A stretch of 64,000 nt of DNA from Pohlia nutans (Eukaryota > Streptophyta > Bryopsida > Bryales > Mniaceae): positions 16,583,811-16,647,810 of the forward strand of contig CM040085.1 of the NCBI GenBank assembly GCA_022496805.1, written 5' to 3'. Both the position numbers and the translations under genes were made by a program. A model generated the notes under the pieces. The model had not been told where the DNA came from, did not search any database, and was given only the letters and a program-made list of their open reading frames with translations. Of this stretch, positions 55,455 to 64,000 are shown piece by piece. Numbering within the stretch: position 1 is the first letter of the stretch; every line of letters starts with the position of its first letter.

Positions 55455-57707
55455 TTAGTAACAAAGGTTTTCTACCTCGTATTGAGGGTCTGTCTCGGGT
55501 TCTACATGGTGTGACTCAAGTTCCGGAGTCGAGGGGTCTGTTTGTGTGGATTCTGGTTCTACTGGTTGGGACTCGGTGCGAGTTTTCTTGGGAGTACGAG
55601 CACTGGTTGTGGCCGTGCGCTTCTTGGGAAGCGGCGGTGGCTTGGGATTACCAGAACCGGGAATGGGATTTCGAAGGATACGAGATCCGGAGTCAAAGCC
55701 GTCGGGAATTTGGTTTGCTAAAGACTGAAGGTGTAATAGTTTCTGTACTTCTGTCTCGGATAGGGCAGTACGTGGATCAGGGATCATGGTAAAGGTTTCA
55801 GGGGCTCTAAATACGAGTAGTGGCGAGTTTGGTTGGGGCGGTAATGTAGGAAAGATAGTTTCTATAAATCTGCAGTTTTCAAAACGAGCCTTATGAACTG
55901 CCCCGGTACTCGGGACTAGATAGCGTATGATACTGGGTGAGTCAAAACCAATATACATGCCCTCTATCCGATGAGCGCTAATGGTACAAATCTGAGGCTC
56001 GGGTGTTGGTATCCAAACCTGACATCCAAACACATGGAGGTGGCGAATATTTGGGACTCTACCTGATACTAATTCAAGGGAGGTTTGAGTGTTTAAAAGC
56101 GTGGGACGAAGGCGTAGAAGGGTGGCAGCGTGAAGGACAGCATGCCCCCACATAGATGCGGGCAAATGGGCATGAAGAAGTAATGGGCGGGTAATAAGCT
56201 GAATCTTCTTTATAAATGCCTCTGCTAAACCATTCTGAGAGTGTTCGTAGGGAACAGAATACGTAAGCTCTATCCCTGTTGCGGTACAATAGTCCTCAAA
56301 TGCATGTGATCTAAACTCTTTTGCGTTATCCATGCGCAAAGTTTTGATGGGTTTGTCCGGGAAATGGGTTCTAAACCTGATGAGCATTGCTAAGAGTTTG
56401 GGAAATGCCATATTGCGGGTCGTGAGCAAGGATACTTCCGAGTGGCTGCCAGATGCGTCTACGAGGACAAGGAAATATAGAAACTGACCTGCGGGAGGAT
56501 TGATCGGGCCGCATATGTCCCCATGGAGGCGCTGCAGTGGCTGAGGGAGCTCCGTCGGGAGTCGCCACCGGGACGGGTGCTTTGCATACTTCCCTTGAAT
56601 GCACGCCGTACAATCAGCAACCTTGTCCGCGTCGCTTGTGCTCAATGTATGGCCGGTGAGAACGGGTAGCATGCGGCGAAATATAGTAGTGCCAGGGTGT
56701 CCAAGACGCCGATGCCAAAGTTGCGCCTTGGGGAGCACCGTGAGGTTACACGAGCGGCCGTTGGTCGCGGCGGCGGTAATCTCCAACGCATACAAACCAG
56801 TAGTGCCCGCTTTCACCGTAGTGAACACATGCGTTCCTTTGCGCAGTTCTAGTGCCTCATCATCATTAACTTCCCCATCACGGGTGGAAGCGTGGATCCC
56901 ATTTGCACGCAAATCCCGGTAGTTGATCAGACTACGGGGTGCGGCTGGAGCATACATGGCTCTTTCACACCTGAGGGGGAATCCCCCGGGCAATACTATC
57001 GTTGCCCGGCCCTCCCAGAACTTAAATGTCCGGCTTCCGGCTATTGTGAGTATATTGCACTCTTGCCAAGGTCCGCCCATGCAATCAGACTCGAAATACT
57101 GGGGGTCCCGAAAAATCGAGTGTGTAGACGCGCTGTCTAAAAGTGCCGTATCAGACGAGGTACTATGCTGGGACAACTGGACCATATAGTTTTCGGGGTC
57201 AATGTCATTGAAAGAGGGAGCGTCAAGAGTGTGCACTTTTCTCTTCCCCTCTTTGAGTTTTTGGAGTTCTCTATACATCTCTACGAAATACTCGGGGGTG
57301 CGGCATTCGCGTGCGTAATGACCTTGCCTGCCACATTTGTGGCACGCACCCCGGGTTGGTTCGGACCTATCGGGATTGCTAGACTGACCGTGTGACTGGG
57401 ACCCCCGCGACCGGGACCCATCATAAGGTTTATCGCGATCGTGGTTATACCTGGAGTAGTCGCGGCGGTCGTTGTTGTAACGCTGGTCTGGCCGGGTCGA
57501 GGTGTAACGCTGGTCGTCGCGGCCGTGATAGTATCGGCTGTCGCGTCCTCGGCCACGTCCCCGTCCGCCTCTCGGACTGCGTTTCGCTGCCTCAGTGCTG
57601 TGGGCTTCGCGCACTGGTGGTGCGGGTGCGGGTGCGGATGGTGTGGGCACTTCAGTCACATGGATCTCCCGTGCTGGTCTTGCCTCTGCGTTTTTCAACA
57701 ATATCTG
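55455..57707 (-). CDS. Copia nucleocapsid, protease and integrase
   Basis: Runs in the same frame as gag but after its TAG stop. Counting from the codon at 57701: an Arg/Gly-rich stretch, a CCHC zinc knuckle (CHKCGRQGHYAREC, 120-133), protease site ALLDSASTHS (Asp189), integrase zinc residues His330, His335, Cys364, Cys367, and the catalytic triad Asp395 (HGDICGP), Asp458 (RMDNAKEF), Glu494 (NGLAEA), with the usual 35-residue D-E gap. There is no ATG at its start, so expression needs readthrough of the TAG. It ends at TAA 55457-55455, where the frame changes. Confidence 0.9.
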   Translation of the reverse strand, partial: QILLKNAEARPAREIHVTEVPTPSAPAPAPPVREAHSTEAAKRSPRGGRGRGRGRDSRYYHGRDDQRYTSTRPDQRYNNDRRDYSRYNHDRDKPYDGSRSRGSQSHGQSSNPDRSEPTRGACHKCGRQGHYARECRTPEYFVEMYRELQKLKEGKRKVHTLDAPSFNDIDPENYMVQLSQHSTSSDTALLDSASTHSIFRDPQYFESDCMGGPWQECNILTIAGSRTFKFWEGRATIVLPGGFPLRCERAMYAPAAPRSLINYRDLRANGIHASTRDGEVNDDEALELRKGTHVFTTVKAGTTGLYALEITAAATNGRSCNLTVLPKAQLWHRRLGHPGTTIFRRMLPVLTGHTLSTSDADKVADCTACIQGKYAKHPSRWRLPTELPQPLQRLHGDICGPINPPAGQFLYFLVLVDASGSHSEVSLLTTRNMAFPKLLAMLIRFRTHFPDKPIKTLRMDNAKEFRSHAFEDYCTATGIELTYSVPYEHSQNGLAEAFIKKIQLITRPLLLHAHLPASMWGHAVLHAATLLRLRPTLLNTQTSLELVSGRVPNIRHLHVFGCQVWIPTPEPQICTISAHRIEGMYIGFDSPSIIRYLVPSTGAVHKARFENCRFIETIFPTLPPQPNSPLLVFRAPETFTMIPDPRTALSETEVQKLLHLQSLANQIPDGFDSGSRILRNPIPGSGNPKPPPLPKKRTATTSARTPKKTRTESQPVEPESTQTDPSTPELESHHVEPETDPQYEVENLCY

Positions 57708-58289
57708 CTACTGCTTTTCGGCTAAGAGGAGATATGACATTAGTTCCGAATGGCATTTGAACTTCATGTTGCGATATTGTTGAGAAAGAATGGCAGTAGC
57801 GGGAGGAAAGGTAGAGAGAGTCTTATCAATGAGTTCCGCGTCCATGATCTTGTCGCCACAGAGTCGCAACTGAGCTGAAACACGGTGGAGCTCCGCGTTG
57901 AAAGCTTGGAAGTTTGGAAAATCAAGAACACGAAGATTATACCAGTCGTGGCGAGCTTGCGGGAGGAAGAGCGTTTCTTCATGCTTGAAGCGCGCTTTCA
58001 GTTGAGACCAAAGTTCCGCGGGCTCACGCACTTGGATGTACTGTTGGCGTAATGATGCGTCCATGTGGCGTCGTATAACGAGTAGGGCCTGCCAGTTCTT
58101 GGGTTTCGCCAGTCCTTCCGCGGTTTCGTGGGTCAATGCGCCATCGAGCTCTTCCGCGCACAGGTAGGTGGAGATGTCGTCATGCCATTCCAGAAAGTTG
58201 CGGCCGTCGGCTTCTAAAGCATCAAACATAAGAGTTTGCGTTCGGGTTTCCTTTACAGTAGTGGCCATGATCACCGGAGTTGACGTCAT
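57708..58289 (-). CDS. Copia gag (capsid) frame
   Basis: 193 residues from ATG at 58289, with the typical plant copia gag pattern: FDALEADGRNFLEWHDDIS near the start, then SLRQQYIQVREPAELWSQLK, and AELHRVSAQLRLCGDKI. It ends at TAG (57710-57708) in the context CAG-TAG-CAG-ATA, after which the same frame continues into the zinc knuckle. Confidence 0.88.
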   Translation of the reverse strand: MTSTPVIMATTVKETRTQTLMFDALEADGRNFLEWHDDISTYLCAEELDGALTHETAEGLAKPKNWQALLVIRRHMDASLRQQYIQVREPAELWSQLKARFKHEETLFLPQARHDWYNLRVLDFPNFQAFNAELHRVSAQLRLCGDKIMDAELIDKTLSTFPPATAILSQQYRNMKFKCHSELMSYLLLAEKQ

Positions 58290-58820
58290 CTGTGGCTACT
58301 GTGATGGCGTCAAGAGACTGTTTTTATGTCTATCTATTATTCTACCCTTTTATGTCTATCTACTTCGTGGATCTGTAGAGACAGCATTGAAAAGCACAGA
58401 AAAGAAGACGATAAGGATCGAGTTGAGGAAGATGAAGCAAACTAGTCGCGAGGAGACTATAAAGCAACGGAGAACTAGTAAAAAGCAGTAAAAAGCAGTA
58501 AAAAGCAGTAGCGGAGAAAGCCAATCGCTGGCATAGAGAAATCAGTAGCGAACTAATTAGAAACCAGTAGTGAGCTAATTGATCGAGCTAAAAGCAACCG
58601 GAAGAAATCTAGAGATCGGGAGCAACTACGCTTCTATAGTTCGGAAAAGAAATCAGTAGAGAGAGATCCCTAAAAAGATCGAAAAACAAAGGAAAAGCAA
58701 AAATCTGCCGTGCTATGGAGTCAAGAACCGGAGGGAAAGAACAACAAAATCTGCAAAAACAAAGAGCGGCGGGAGCAAGCAGTAAAAAGCAAGCAGTGGG
58801 GAGCGGTCGTGCTGATAACG

Positions 58821-59019
58821 TGTTAAGCTAGAGAGAAATGAGAATGCAAAAAGAAGTGAGGGGCCCTTGCGGCCATTGCTTAAATACCCTCCGGGGTGGG
58901 TGGAATACAGTAAAGGAAGGGAGGCGCAACTAGATGTAAACCTAACTAGATGTAAACCCGGGAGTCTAGGAAGATGGATGAACTGTCTCGTTATCTTCTA
59001 GGGTCGCTCCATCCTAACA
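58821..59019 (-). repeat. 5' LTR of the copia element
   Basis: 199 bp, upstream LTR for the minus-strand element. The transcribed leader below it has three or four tandem AGTAAAAAGC units at about 58478-58508. Confidence 0.93.
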
Positions 59020-59024
59020 CTTTC

Positions 59025-59506
59025 ATGTCAAATACTGACTCACACATATTTATTGTGAATTTTATAAATGATAGTGACTTTTCTAAGTACGGTTTAGGAC
59101 AAAATTTATACATATAAATTTGAAAGGAGTTGGTACATTGATCAATATCGGAATACATACACTAATGGAACATGAACAAGAGAACATGATCCAAAAATAA
59201 AAGAAGATAACAACTTCCAAACACAAGAAGCACCACATAATACATGTGTTGTATTTGTTGTATTTTGAGGTATTTGTAGTATTTTGGTGTTTTGTAGATA
59301 GGTGTTTTGATAGCTTCACAACTCCAAATCAAAATTTTATTTTTGAAGTGTATGCGTGACATGAAGCCCCACATCTGAACTTCAAACATTGATGCTTGGT
59401 TTGGAGTAGATCTTACGGTAGGTTGCAAAAACATGCCTACGCAATCACAATAGGGTTGCGTAGGCTGTAAAGGGTTCAAGGCCCAAGTTCAAATTATATG
59501 TGGCCA
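59025..59506. repeat. Dispersed repeat R, part 2 (split by copia)
   Basis: Continuation of 53270-53528; inverted homolog of about 28150-28461 (AACACCAAAATACTACAAATA and neighbours). Ends near 59470 in TGTAAAGGG followed by TTCA, probably a decayed TTAA terminus. Confidence 0.65.
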
Positions 59507-59510
59507 TTAA

Positions 59511-60059
59511 CCTTTAAACGTCAACCCCAGTTCCTTGTGCTTAGTTTTCTCAGTTTTCAAACCACTTTGACTATGATTTGCGAATAACAGAAAAAAGTTT
59601 TTATGGATTTTTTTTGGTGCATCATCTATAACAAGAATAGTATGTACCTACGTTTTAAGAATGCAAATTACTTCTATATATAAAAGTTAAAACTCAAAAA
59701 CACTCATTTCTTTTTAAATTAGGATATGTGACATTTCACCCCTAAACGTCCGAGCGTCCACAAACTGGATCATGAACAAATTCAAAAACTTGCAACTTTC
59801 TCATACAACCTCGGATGACTTTCATCCAGGTCACCTTTGTAAGCCTATTTAATTCTCTACCAATTACAATAAATCTCTTGTGATGGAGAGCTGTTGATAA
59901 TATCGGAGAGGCCTTTAACTACAAATATGTCAAATTTGTTGGGTAGATTTTATGCTTGCAATGGTCTTTTCATGTACACCTCGTGTACATTTGATCCATG
60001 CTTATATCTATTTTTGAGGCTAGCATCTACTCTGTTCAAAGGGTTGGTACGTTTAGGGG
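59511..60059. mobile_element. TTAA-class element(s), composite
   Basis: Left end CCTTTAAACGTC after TTAA (59507-59510), right end TACGTTTAGGGG before TTAA (60060-60063). A second left terminus, CCCCTAAACGTCCGAGCG, occurs inside near 59741, so a 320-bp element (about 59741-60059) may be abutting or nested. Confidence 0.6.
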
Positions 60060-60063
60060 TTAA

Positions 60064-60759
60064 AGACTTAAAGGTTAATATGGCATTTGGTGTTGCCTCT
60101 ATTTTGAGTTTAATGTTGGTCAATTGACAATTTTTTTGTATACTCAGTTTTAGTAATGCTTATTTTTTTCCTAATTGCCTTTTTCTGAGTGTTTGAGTAT
60201 GAAGTATTTTATTGCATTTTGGTCTATTTCTCTTTGGGACTTTTTTAATACATGTTTCCTTGCAAGTTTTCATATTAAAAGTAAATTTAGTGTAAAAAAA
60301 AACCTTCTCATGGTCTTAGTTGCTACAGTGTATAGCAAACAATAGTATAAATAATACATAGTACAATTTAATATCAAACATTATATTGTTTTTTAGATAT
60401 AATATATAGTATACAGGGTGGATCCTATGAGTTATAGATGAGATCTGGTAGATGACATTTGCACTTGGATGATGAGGTTACCATTGGATGAAAAAACTAC
60501 TTCTAGTAGGTTGGGTGGTAGCTAGGGTTTCATTGATGCTCATGTTTTGTGGTGCATTGGATTTGTTGCACTCCTGCTTATTTTCTCATTTGGATTCATA
60601 TCACTATGTGGGCAATGGCACGATTGGGGTATCCCACTTTTGATATGACAAGTAGGTGGATTTTTCTTTTGAACTTCCAAATTTTGTCGAATTCGTTCAT
60701 TTCAATTAAGACATATCATGGCATCCAGTGTGGATATTTTTTCAATTTGAAATCTATGA
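60064..60759. other. Spacer with short dispersed repeat
   Basis: CAATGGCACGATTGGGGTA near 60610 recurs inverted near 63723-63745. No gene supported. Confidence 0.45.
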
Positions 60760-60931
60760 TAAAAATATGAAAAATTATTATTTGATTAAAAATTTGGACT
60801 TGAATTAAATAATTTCATGGCATCCACATGTGGATATTTTTTTAATTAAAACATATCCACACGTGGATGCCATGAAATTATTTAATTCAAGTCCAACTTT
60901 TTAATCGAATAAATAATTTTTCATATTTTTA
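60760..60931. repeat. Near-perfect palindrome, 78-bp arms
   Basis: Left arm 60760-60837 and right arm 60853-60931 are reverse complements with a handful of mismatches, about 15 bases apart. The inner end contains CATGGCATCCACATGTGGAT; a third partial copy lies at about 60715-60740. It ends about 120 bases before the LINE insertion. Confidence 0.78.
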
Positions 60932-61052
60932 TGCTTCGTGGAAAAAATGCCTAAAATCAACATTGGAGGCATTGTAGTATAAAATAAATATAATTTCTAA
61001 TCCTTCAAAGTAATCATTTTAAGTAACACACATTTAAATGTTCTTCATATAA

Positions 61053-62933
61053 GTAATACCAGACAAAAATTGGTACCAAAACCTCTCCCCACACATGGGG
61101 CCTTTTTTAGACACACATATAATGGCTCACTTCGCCGCAGATTCCATAACATATGAAGAACCAACAATCCCACAAGAACTCCGTAAACAAAAGACAGAAC
61201 CACTTGCAATCCGCGTCCTATGCATTCATCACCAAGATCACAACATTGGTACACCATACCAAATAAACACAATCAAAACGGTAATTGAAAACTTACAAAT
61301 TCCACAATACCACGTACAAAATGCCCCACGCACCCCCCTCAACACACCGGTCAATAAAAATAAAAAATGGAACAAACTTATATACCCGCCCTCCACGAAC
61401 CCGCCCACTTTAAACACACCACCCCTACCAAACTTCGTGACAAACACTACACCTAAATTCCAACTACAACATAGCTACTATACCGATGGATCCTTCATCC
61501 CCCCTGAACAAGCCCCCGACGGACACTGGAAAAAAGAAAAAGCTGGGTACGGAATATACAACTCTACAAAGGCTGACATGCAAATATCAGAAAGACTACC
61601 AGGCCTACAAACAAATTTTCGAGCAGAACTAATGGCTATCCATAAAACACTCAGTTTAATCACTACTAAATACCCAGACGAACCGGCACACATATTTACA
61701 GATTGCCTCAACTGCCTATACAATCTAAACACACATATTAAACACCCAACCATGCACAACAACCACGCGGATAAAACCATACTAACAGACATGGTAGAAA
61801 TGTTAAAAACAAGTACTCAACCCACCACATTCTACAAAGTCAAAGCGCATACCAACATTGAAGGCAACGAACAAGCGGATAAACTTGCAAAAATAGGAGC
61901 CAGAAAAGAGTACTTCAGAGCCACAAAGTCATATGAATTTGCACATACAACACCATTCTATTTTCAAAAGGATCTATGGCCAGGACCCATAAAACGACCA
62001 GACAAAGGCCCTGTTAGATGTCTCCAAACATATCTAACCAAATACGACCAAGATAATAATCTTGAAATAATGGCAACCCAATTTCCCAACATTAGCAAAT
62101 GGACTATGAACCCAAACATCGATAATGAACTATCTAATGCATTTTGGTCCAATCCTACAATTACAGACTCACAAAAAACAATTATTCTAAAACTTCGTAC
62201 CGGCCAATACATGGGTAATGCTAGAAAACAACTATTCTTTGGTAGAGAAAGATTCCCCTCAATCACATGTTCCATCTGTAACTCTGCAGATGCAGACACA
62301 TGGCTACACGTACTTCTAAAATGCAACCATCACCACATACACGCCATTAGAGTCAAAAGACATAATAAAGCAGTATGGGAACTAAGGAAATTAATCCTTT
62401 CATCACAAAAATCTAGATACTACACTCTCATGAACGCAGGTACATTCAACAACAACCCCCAAGAAAACACAGTACCCCCATAGCTACTACCATGTTCATG
62501 TGAACAACAAAGATGTCATTGCAACGCTAGATTCAAACCAGACATCCTTTGCGTAAAAGGACTCCCATACAAAAATGACCCACCACTACATCCATCAGAC
62601 AACCTCACAATTCAATTTATTGAATTTACATACTGTAATGACAGATTCCCACAAGAAACAATAGATATCAAAAATCAGAAATACCAACCACTTATCAACA
62701 ACATAATTAATTTAGGATGGAAAGTTGACCCACTCATAGTCATCACGGCAGGAGCTAGAGGCACAACACATGCTCCCTCGATGAAACTCCTTGAAACAAA
62801 ACTTAAGCTACCAGAAACCGCCATTAAACACACATTTAAAGAGATAAATACCATTGCTATACATCATGCCGGATCAATTATTCTACATAAAAGAAAAATA
62901 GAAAATAACCAACCATTACCAATAGATTATTGA
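61053..62933 (+). pseudogene. LINE ORF2 C-terminus: RNase H and zinc motif, one stop
   Basis: Counting from ATG 61095: RNase H1 fold with Asp131 (YYTDGS), Glu178 (RAELMAI), Asp203 (FTDCLN), His252 and Asp262 (AHTNIEGNEQADKLA), all active-site residues present. A CSIC...TWLHVLLKC motif (Cys392, Cys395, His404, Cys410) follows, as in RNase H-bearing plant LINEs. The frame stops at TAG 62481-62483 but continues open in the same frame to TGA 62931-62933; that part has a second Cys cluster (CSCEQQRCHCNARF) and a hydrophobic-rich tail (VITAGARGTTHAPS). The stop is most simply a single mutation in a dead copy. Confidence 0.85.
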
Positions 62934-63128
62934 ACAAAATAACACTATCAAAGAAAAGGAGGGCAATGGTGTAGACCACTACCTATTTCTTTTGTACTTT
63001 CTGTTTAGCTCAAAGTACACACTTGTCTCAGGTAAATGGGACGGGGCCGGTTGGTTGGTACAAATTTTCCTGCCTATGATTAAATCACTAGCAGCACCAA
63101 ATCATGTATATCACAATAAACGCTCAGA

Positions 63129-63218
63129 CGGACCCAACGGGAATCGAACCCGGACCGTACAATTGTAACATAAACGTCCTTCTCCAACCAACCTTGGAAC
63201 CATGACTTGGCGACCACC
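63129..63218 (-). other. tRNA-like segment in the LINE 3' region
   Basis: Minus-strand sequence has a B-box, GGTTCGATTCC (63140-63150), in a pairing T-arm (CGGGTTCGATTCCCG), and an A-box-like TGGTCGCCAAGTCATGG (63200-63216), spaced like a Pol III tRNA promoter. The acceptor stem does not pair, so it is a tRNA-derived relic or SINE head, not a functional tRNA. Confidence 0.55.
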
Positions 63219-63456
63219 AGCAAAACAAACACCAACTTATACCCACGCTAGTTCTAACTAATGAATTTTACTAGTATTACTAGTATTTATCTCTGGTCAC
63301 TAAAGTGTCTATTCTCGAAAGAGGAGAGTAGTCTTGTACCAATGGTCCTTTGTCCGGTGGGCACTGGCTCATTGTCATGACGAACAAACACTTTATTCAC
63401 GCCGGCCTCGAAAGGGGATCGGAGTTCATATCTATCTATCTATCTTCTTCATATAA

Positions 63457-64000
63457 AAAACTGGTACCAAAATGATGTCATTTGATATTTTAAATAAATG
63501 TTTTGGATGTTTTAATGTAGTTAAAACAAACTCTGATCTTTGTACAATAAATCTCTTTTGAAATCTTTAAAACGCTTTGATTTTGACGTCAAAAATTTCT
63601 TGAGTACTTCATGAGTGTAGGAAATCAAACCCACATTTGGACAGTTCATTTGTTATTTTGTTTTAAAGAGGGATTCATTCAAAGTTGCTACAAGGGCTCA
63701 TTTAAGAATTAAGACTGTCTTTTGGGGTACCCCAATCGTGCCATTGTCCATGTACACTGTAATTTTGATGCCAAACTTTCTATTGTTGCTCCGACCAAGT
63801 CTTGGTTGAGTTTCTTTTTGCTATCTACGAAGAAGTAAGGGGTGTTTAAGAACTTTTCTATTACAATTGTTAGCCTTAGGGTTTTGCGCAACTGCCGCAG
63901 TAGGTGATTCATTTTGCATTACGTTTGTCCCTTCCGAAATATGTGTAATAACCTGATTGTTATCTCTAATATTGTTTGTTTTTCAACAACCTTCGAACTA
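63457..64000. other. Spacer, no gene seen
   Basis: AT-rich; about 63723-63745 is the inverted copy of the short repeat near 60610. The minus-strand open frame at 63709-63912 has no recognised motif. Confidence 0.45.

Larger units (their letters stand above)
53534..59019 (-). mobile_element. Complete Ty1/copia LTR retrotransposon
   Basis: A 5486-bp element on the minus strand. The two 199-bp LTRs (53534-53732, 58821-59019) begin TGTTA, end TAACA, and I found no difference between them, so the insertion is recent. The 5-bp duplication CTTTC flanks it (53529-53533, 59020-59024). It is far richer in GC than the surroundings. Order gag, protease, integrase, RT, RNase H is the copia order. Next to the 5' LTR the coding strand reads CGTTATCAGCACGACC, a probable primer site; a GAGGAGGAG purine tract precedes the 3' LTR. 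Coding is broken at two points (gag/pol stop and a frameshift). Confidence 0.95.
61053..63444 (+). mobile_element. 5'-truncated LINE with RNase H, TSD and (TATC)n tail
   Basis: A 2392-bp insertion flanked by the 12-base direct repeat TTCTTCATATAA (61041-61052, 63445-63456). The 3' end is TATCTATCTATCTATC, and the coding frame is open from the very first base after the left repeat, as expected for 5' truncation. The reverse transcriptase is missing; RNase H and the C-terminal domains remain. The 3' UTR holds an antisense tRNA-like segment. Confidence 0.88.

Noticed and set aside
55370..57783. Plus-strand open frames across the copia element
   Set aside because: Shadow frames of the GC-rich minus-strand gag-pol genes; they contain no motifs.
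63129..63218. A functional tRNA gene
   Set aside because: The T-arm and A/B boxes are present but the acceptor stem does not pair and no convincing anticodon arm is visible.
1..64000. CRISPR arrays, bacterial operons, riboswitches or rRNA genes
   Set aside because: No regularly spaced repeats, no bacterial-style gene clusters and no rRNA-like conserved sequence; introns and transposons show nuclear plant DNA.

Overview
The window looks like nuclear DNA of a land plant: AT-rich, with GT-AG introns, plant-type transposons and few genes. Recognisable host genes are a COP9 signalosome subunit 5 (CSN5) gene, fragments of an ACX3-like acyl-CoA oxidase, of a BEACH-domain protein and of an ataxin-10-like gene, a tiny TATA-driven gene, and a large two-exon gene joining AP2-like DNA-binding domains to a kelch-like C-terminus. 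The lineage cannot be fixed from sequence alone; a seed-free plant would fit, but that is a guess.

Layout. 1-13 kb is mostly transposon debris (a CACTA element, several elements flanked by TTAA) plus the 3' end of an ataxin-10-like gene cut inside its exon by a TA-flanked element. 12.9-13.7 kb is a GC-rich inverted cassette around a (TA)n tract. 14-18 kb holds exon-sized pieces of unrelated genes on the minus strand. 18-32 kb is again mobile DNA, with a two-exon gene of unknown function (22.3-23.4 kb) and a small gene (26.25-26.7 kb). CSN5 occupies 33.0-37.0 kb on the plus strand in seven exons. 44.8-50.1 kb is the AP2-kelch gene on the minus strand. 53.5-59.0 kb is a complete, young Ty1/copia element on the minus strand. 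61.05-63.44 kb is a 5'-truncated LINE.

Two themes stand out. First, the AP2-kelch gene encodes an inferred 1487-residue protein: an acidic N-terminus, an AP2-R1/linker/R2-like module, acidic repeats, a second copy of the module, then a region resembling the kelch part of plant F-box proteins, with no F-box seen. Second, the window is full of short non-autonomous DNA transposons whose ends begin CCCYTAA and abut TTAA, the target rule of piggyBac (and of Sola3). They occur in several size classes, inside a CSN5 intron, and at the stop codon of the AP2-kelch gene. Elements with TA, TTA and 9-bp target duplications are interspersed and sometimes nested, so relative insertion order can be read directly. 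All calls come from reading the sequence; no database search was run.
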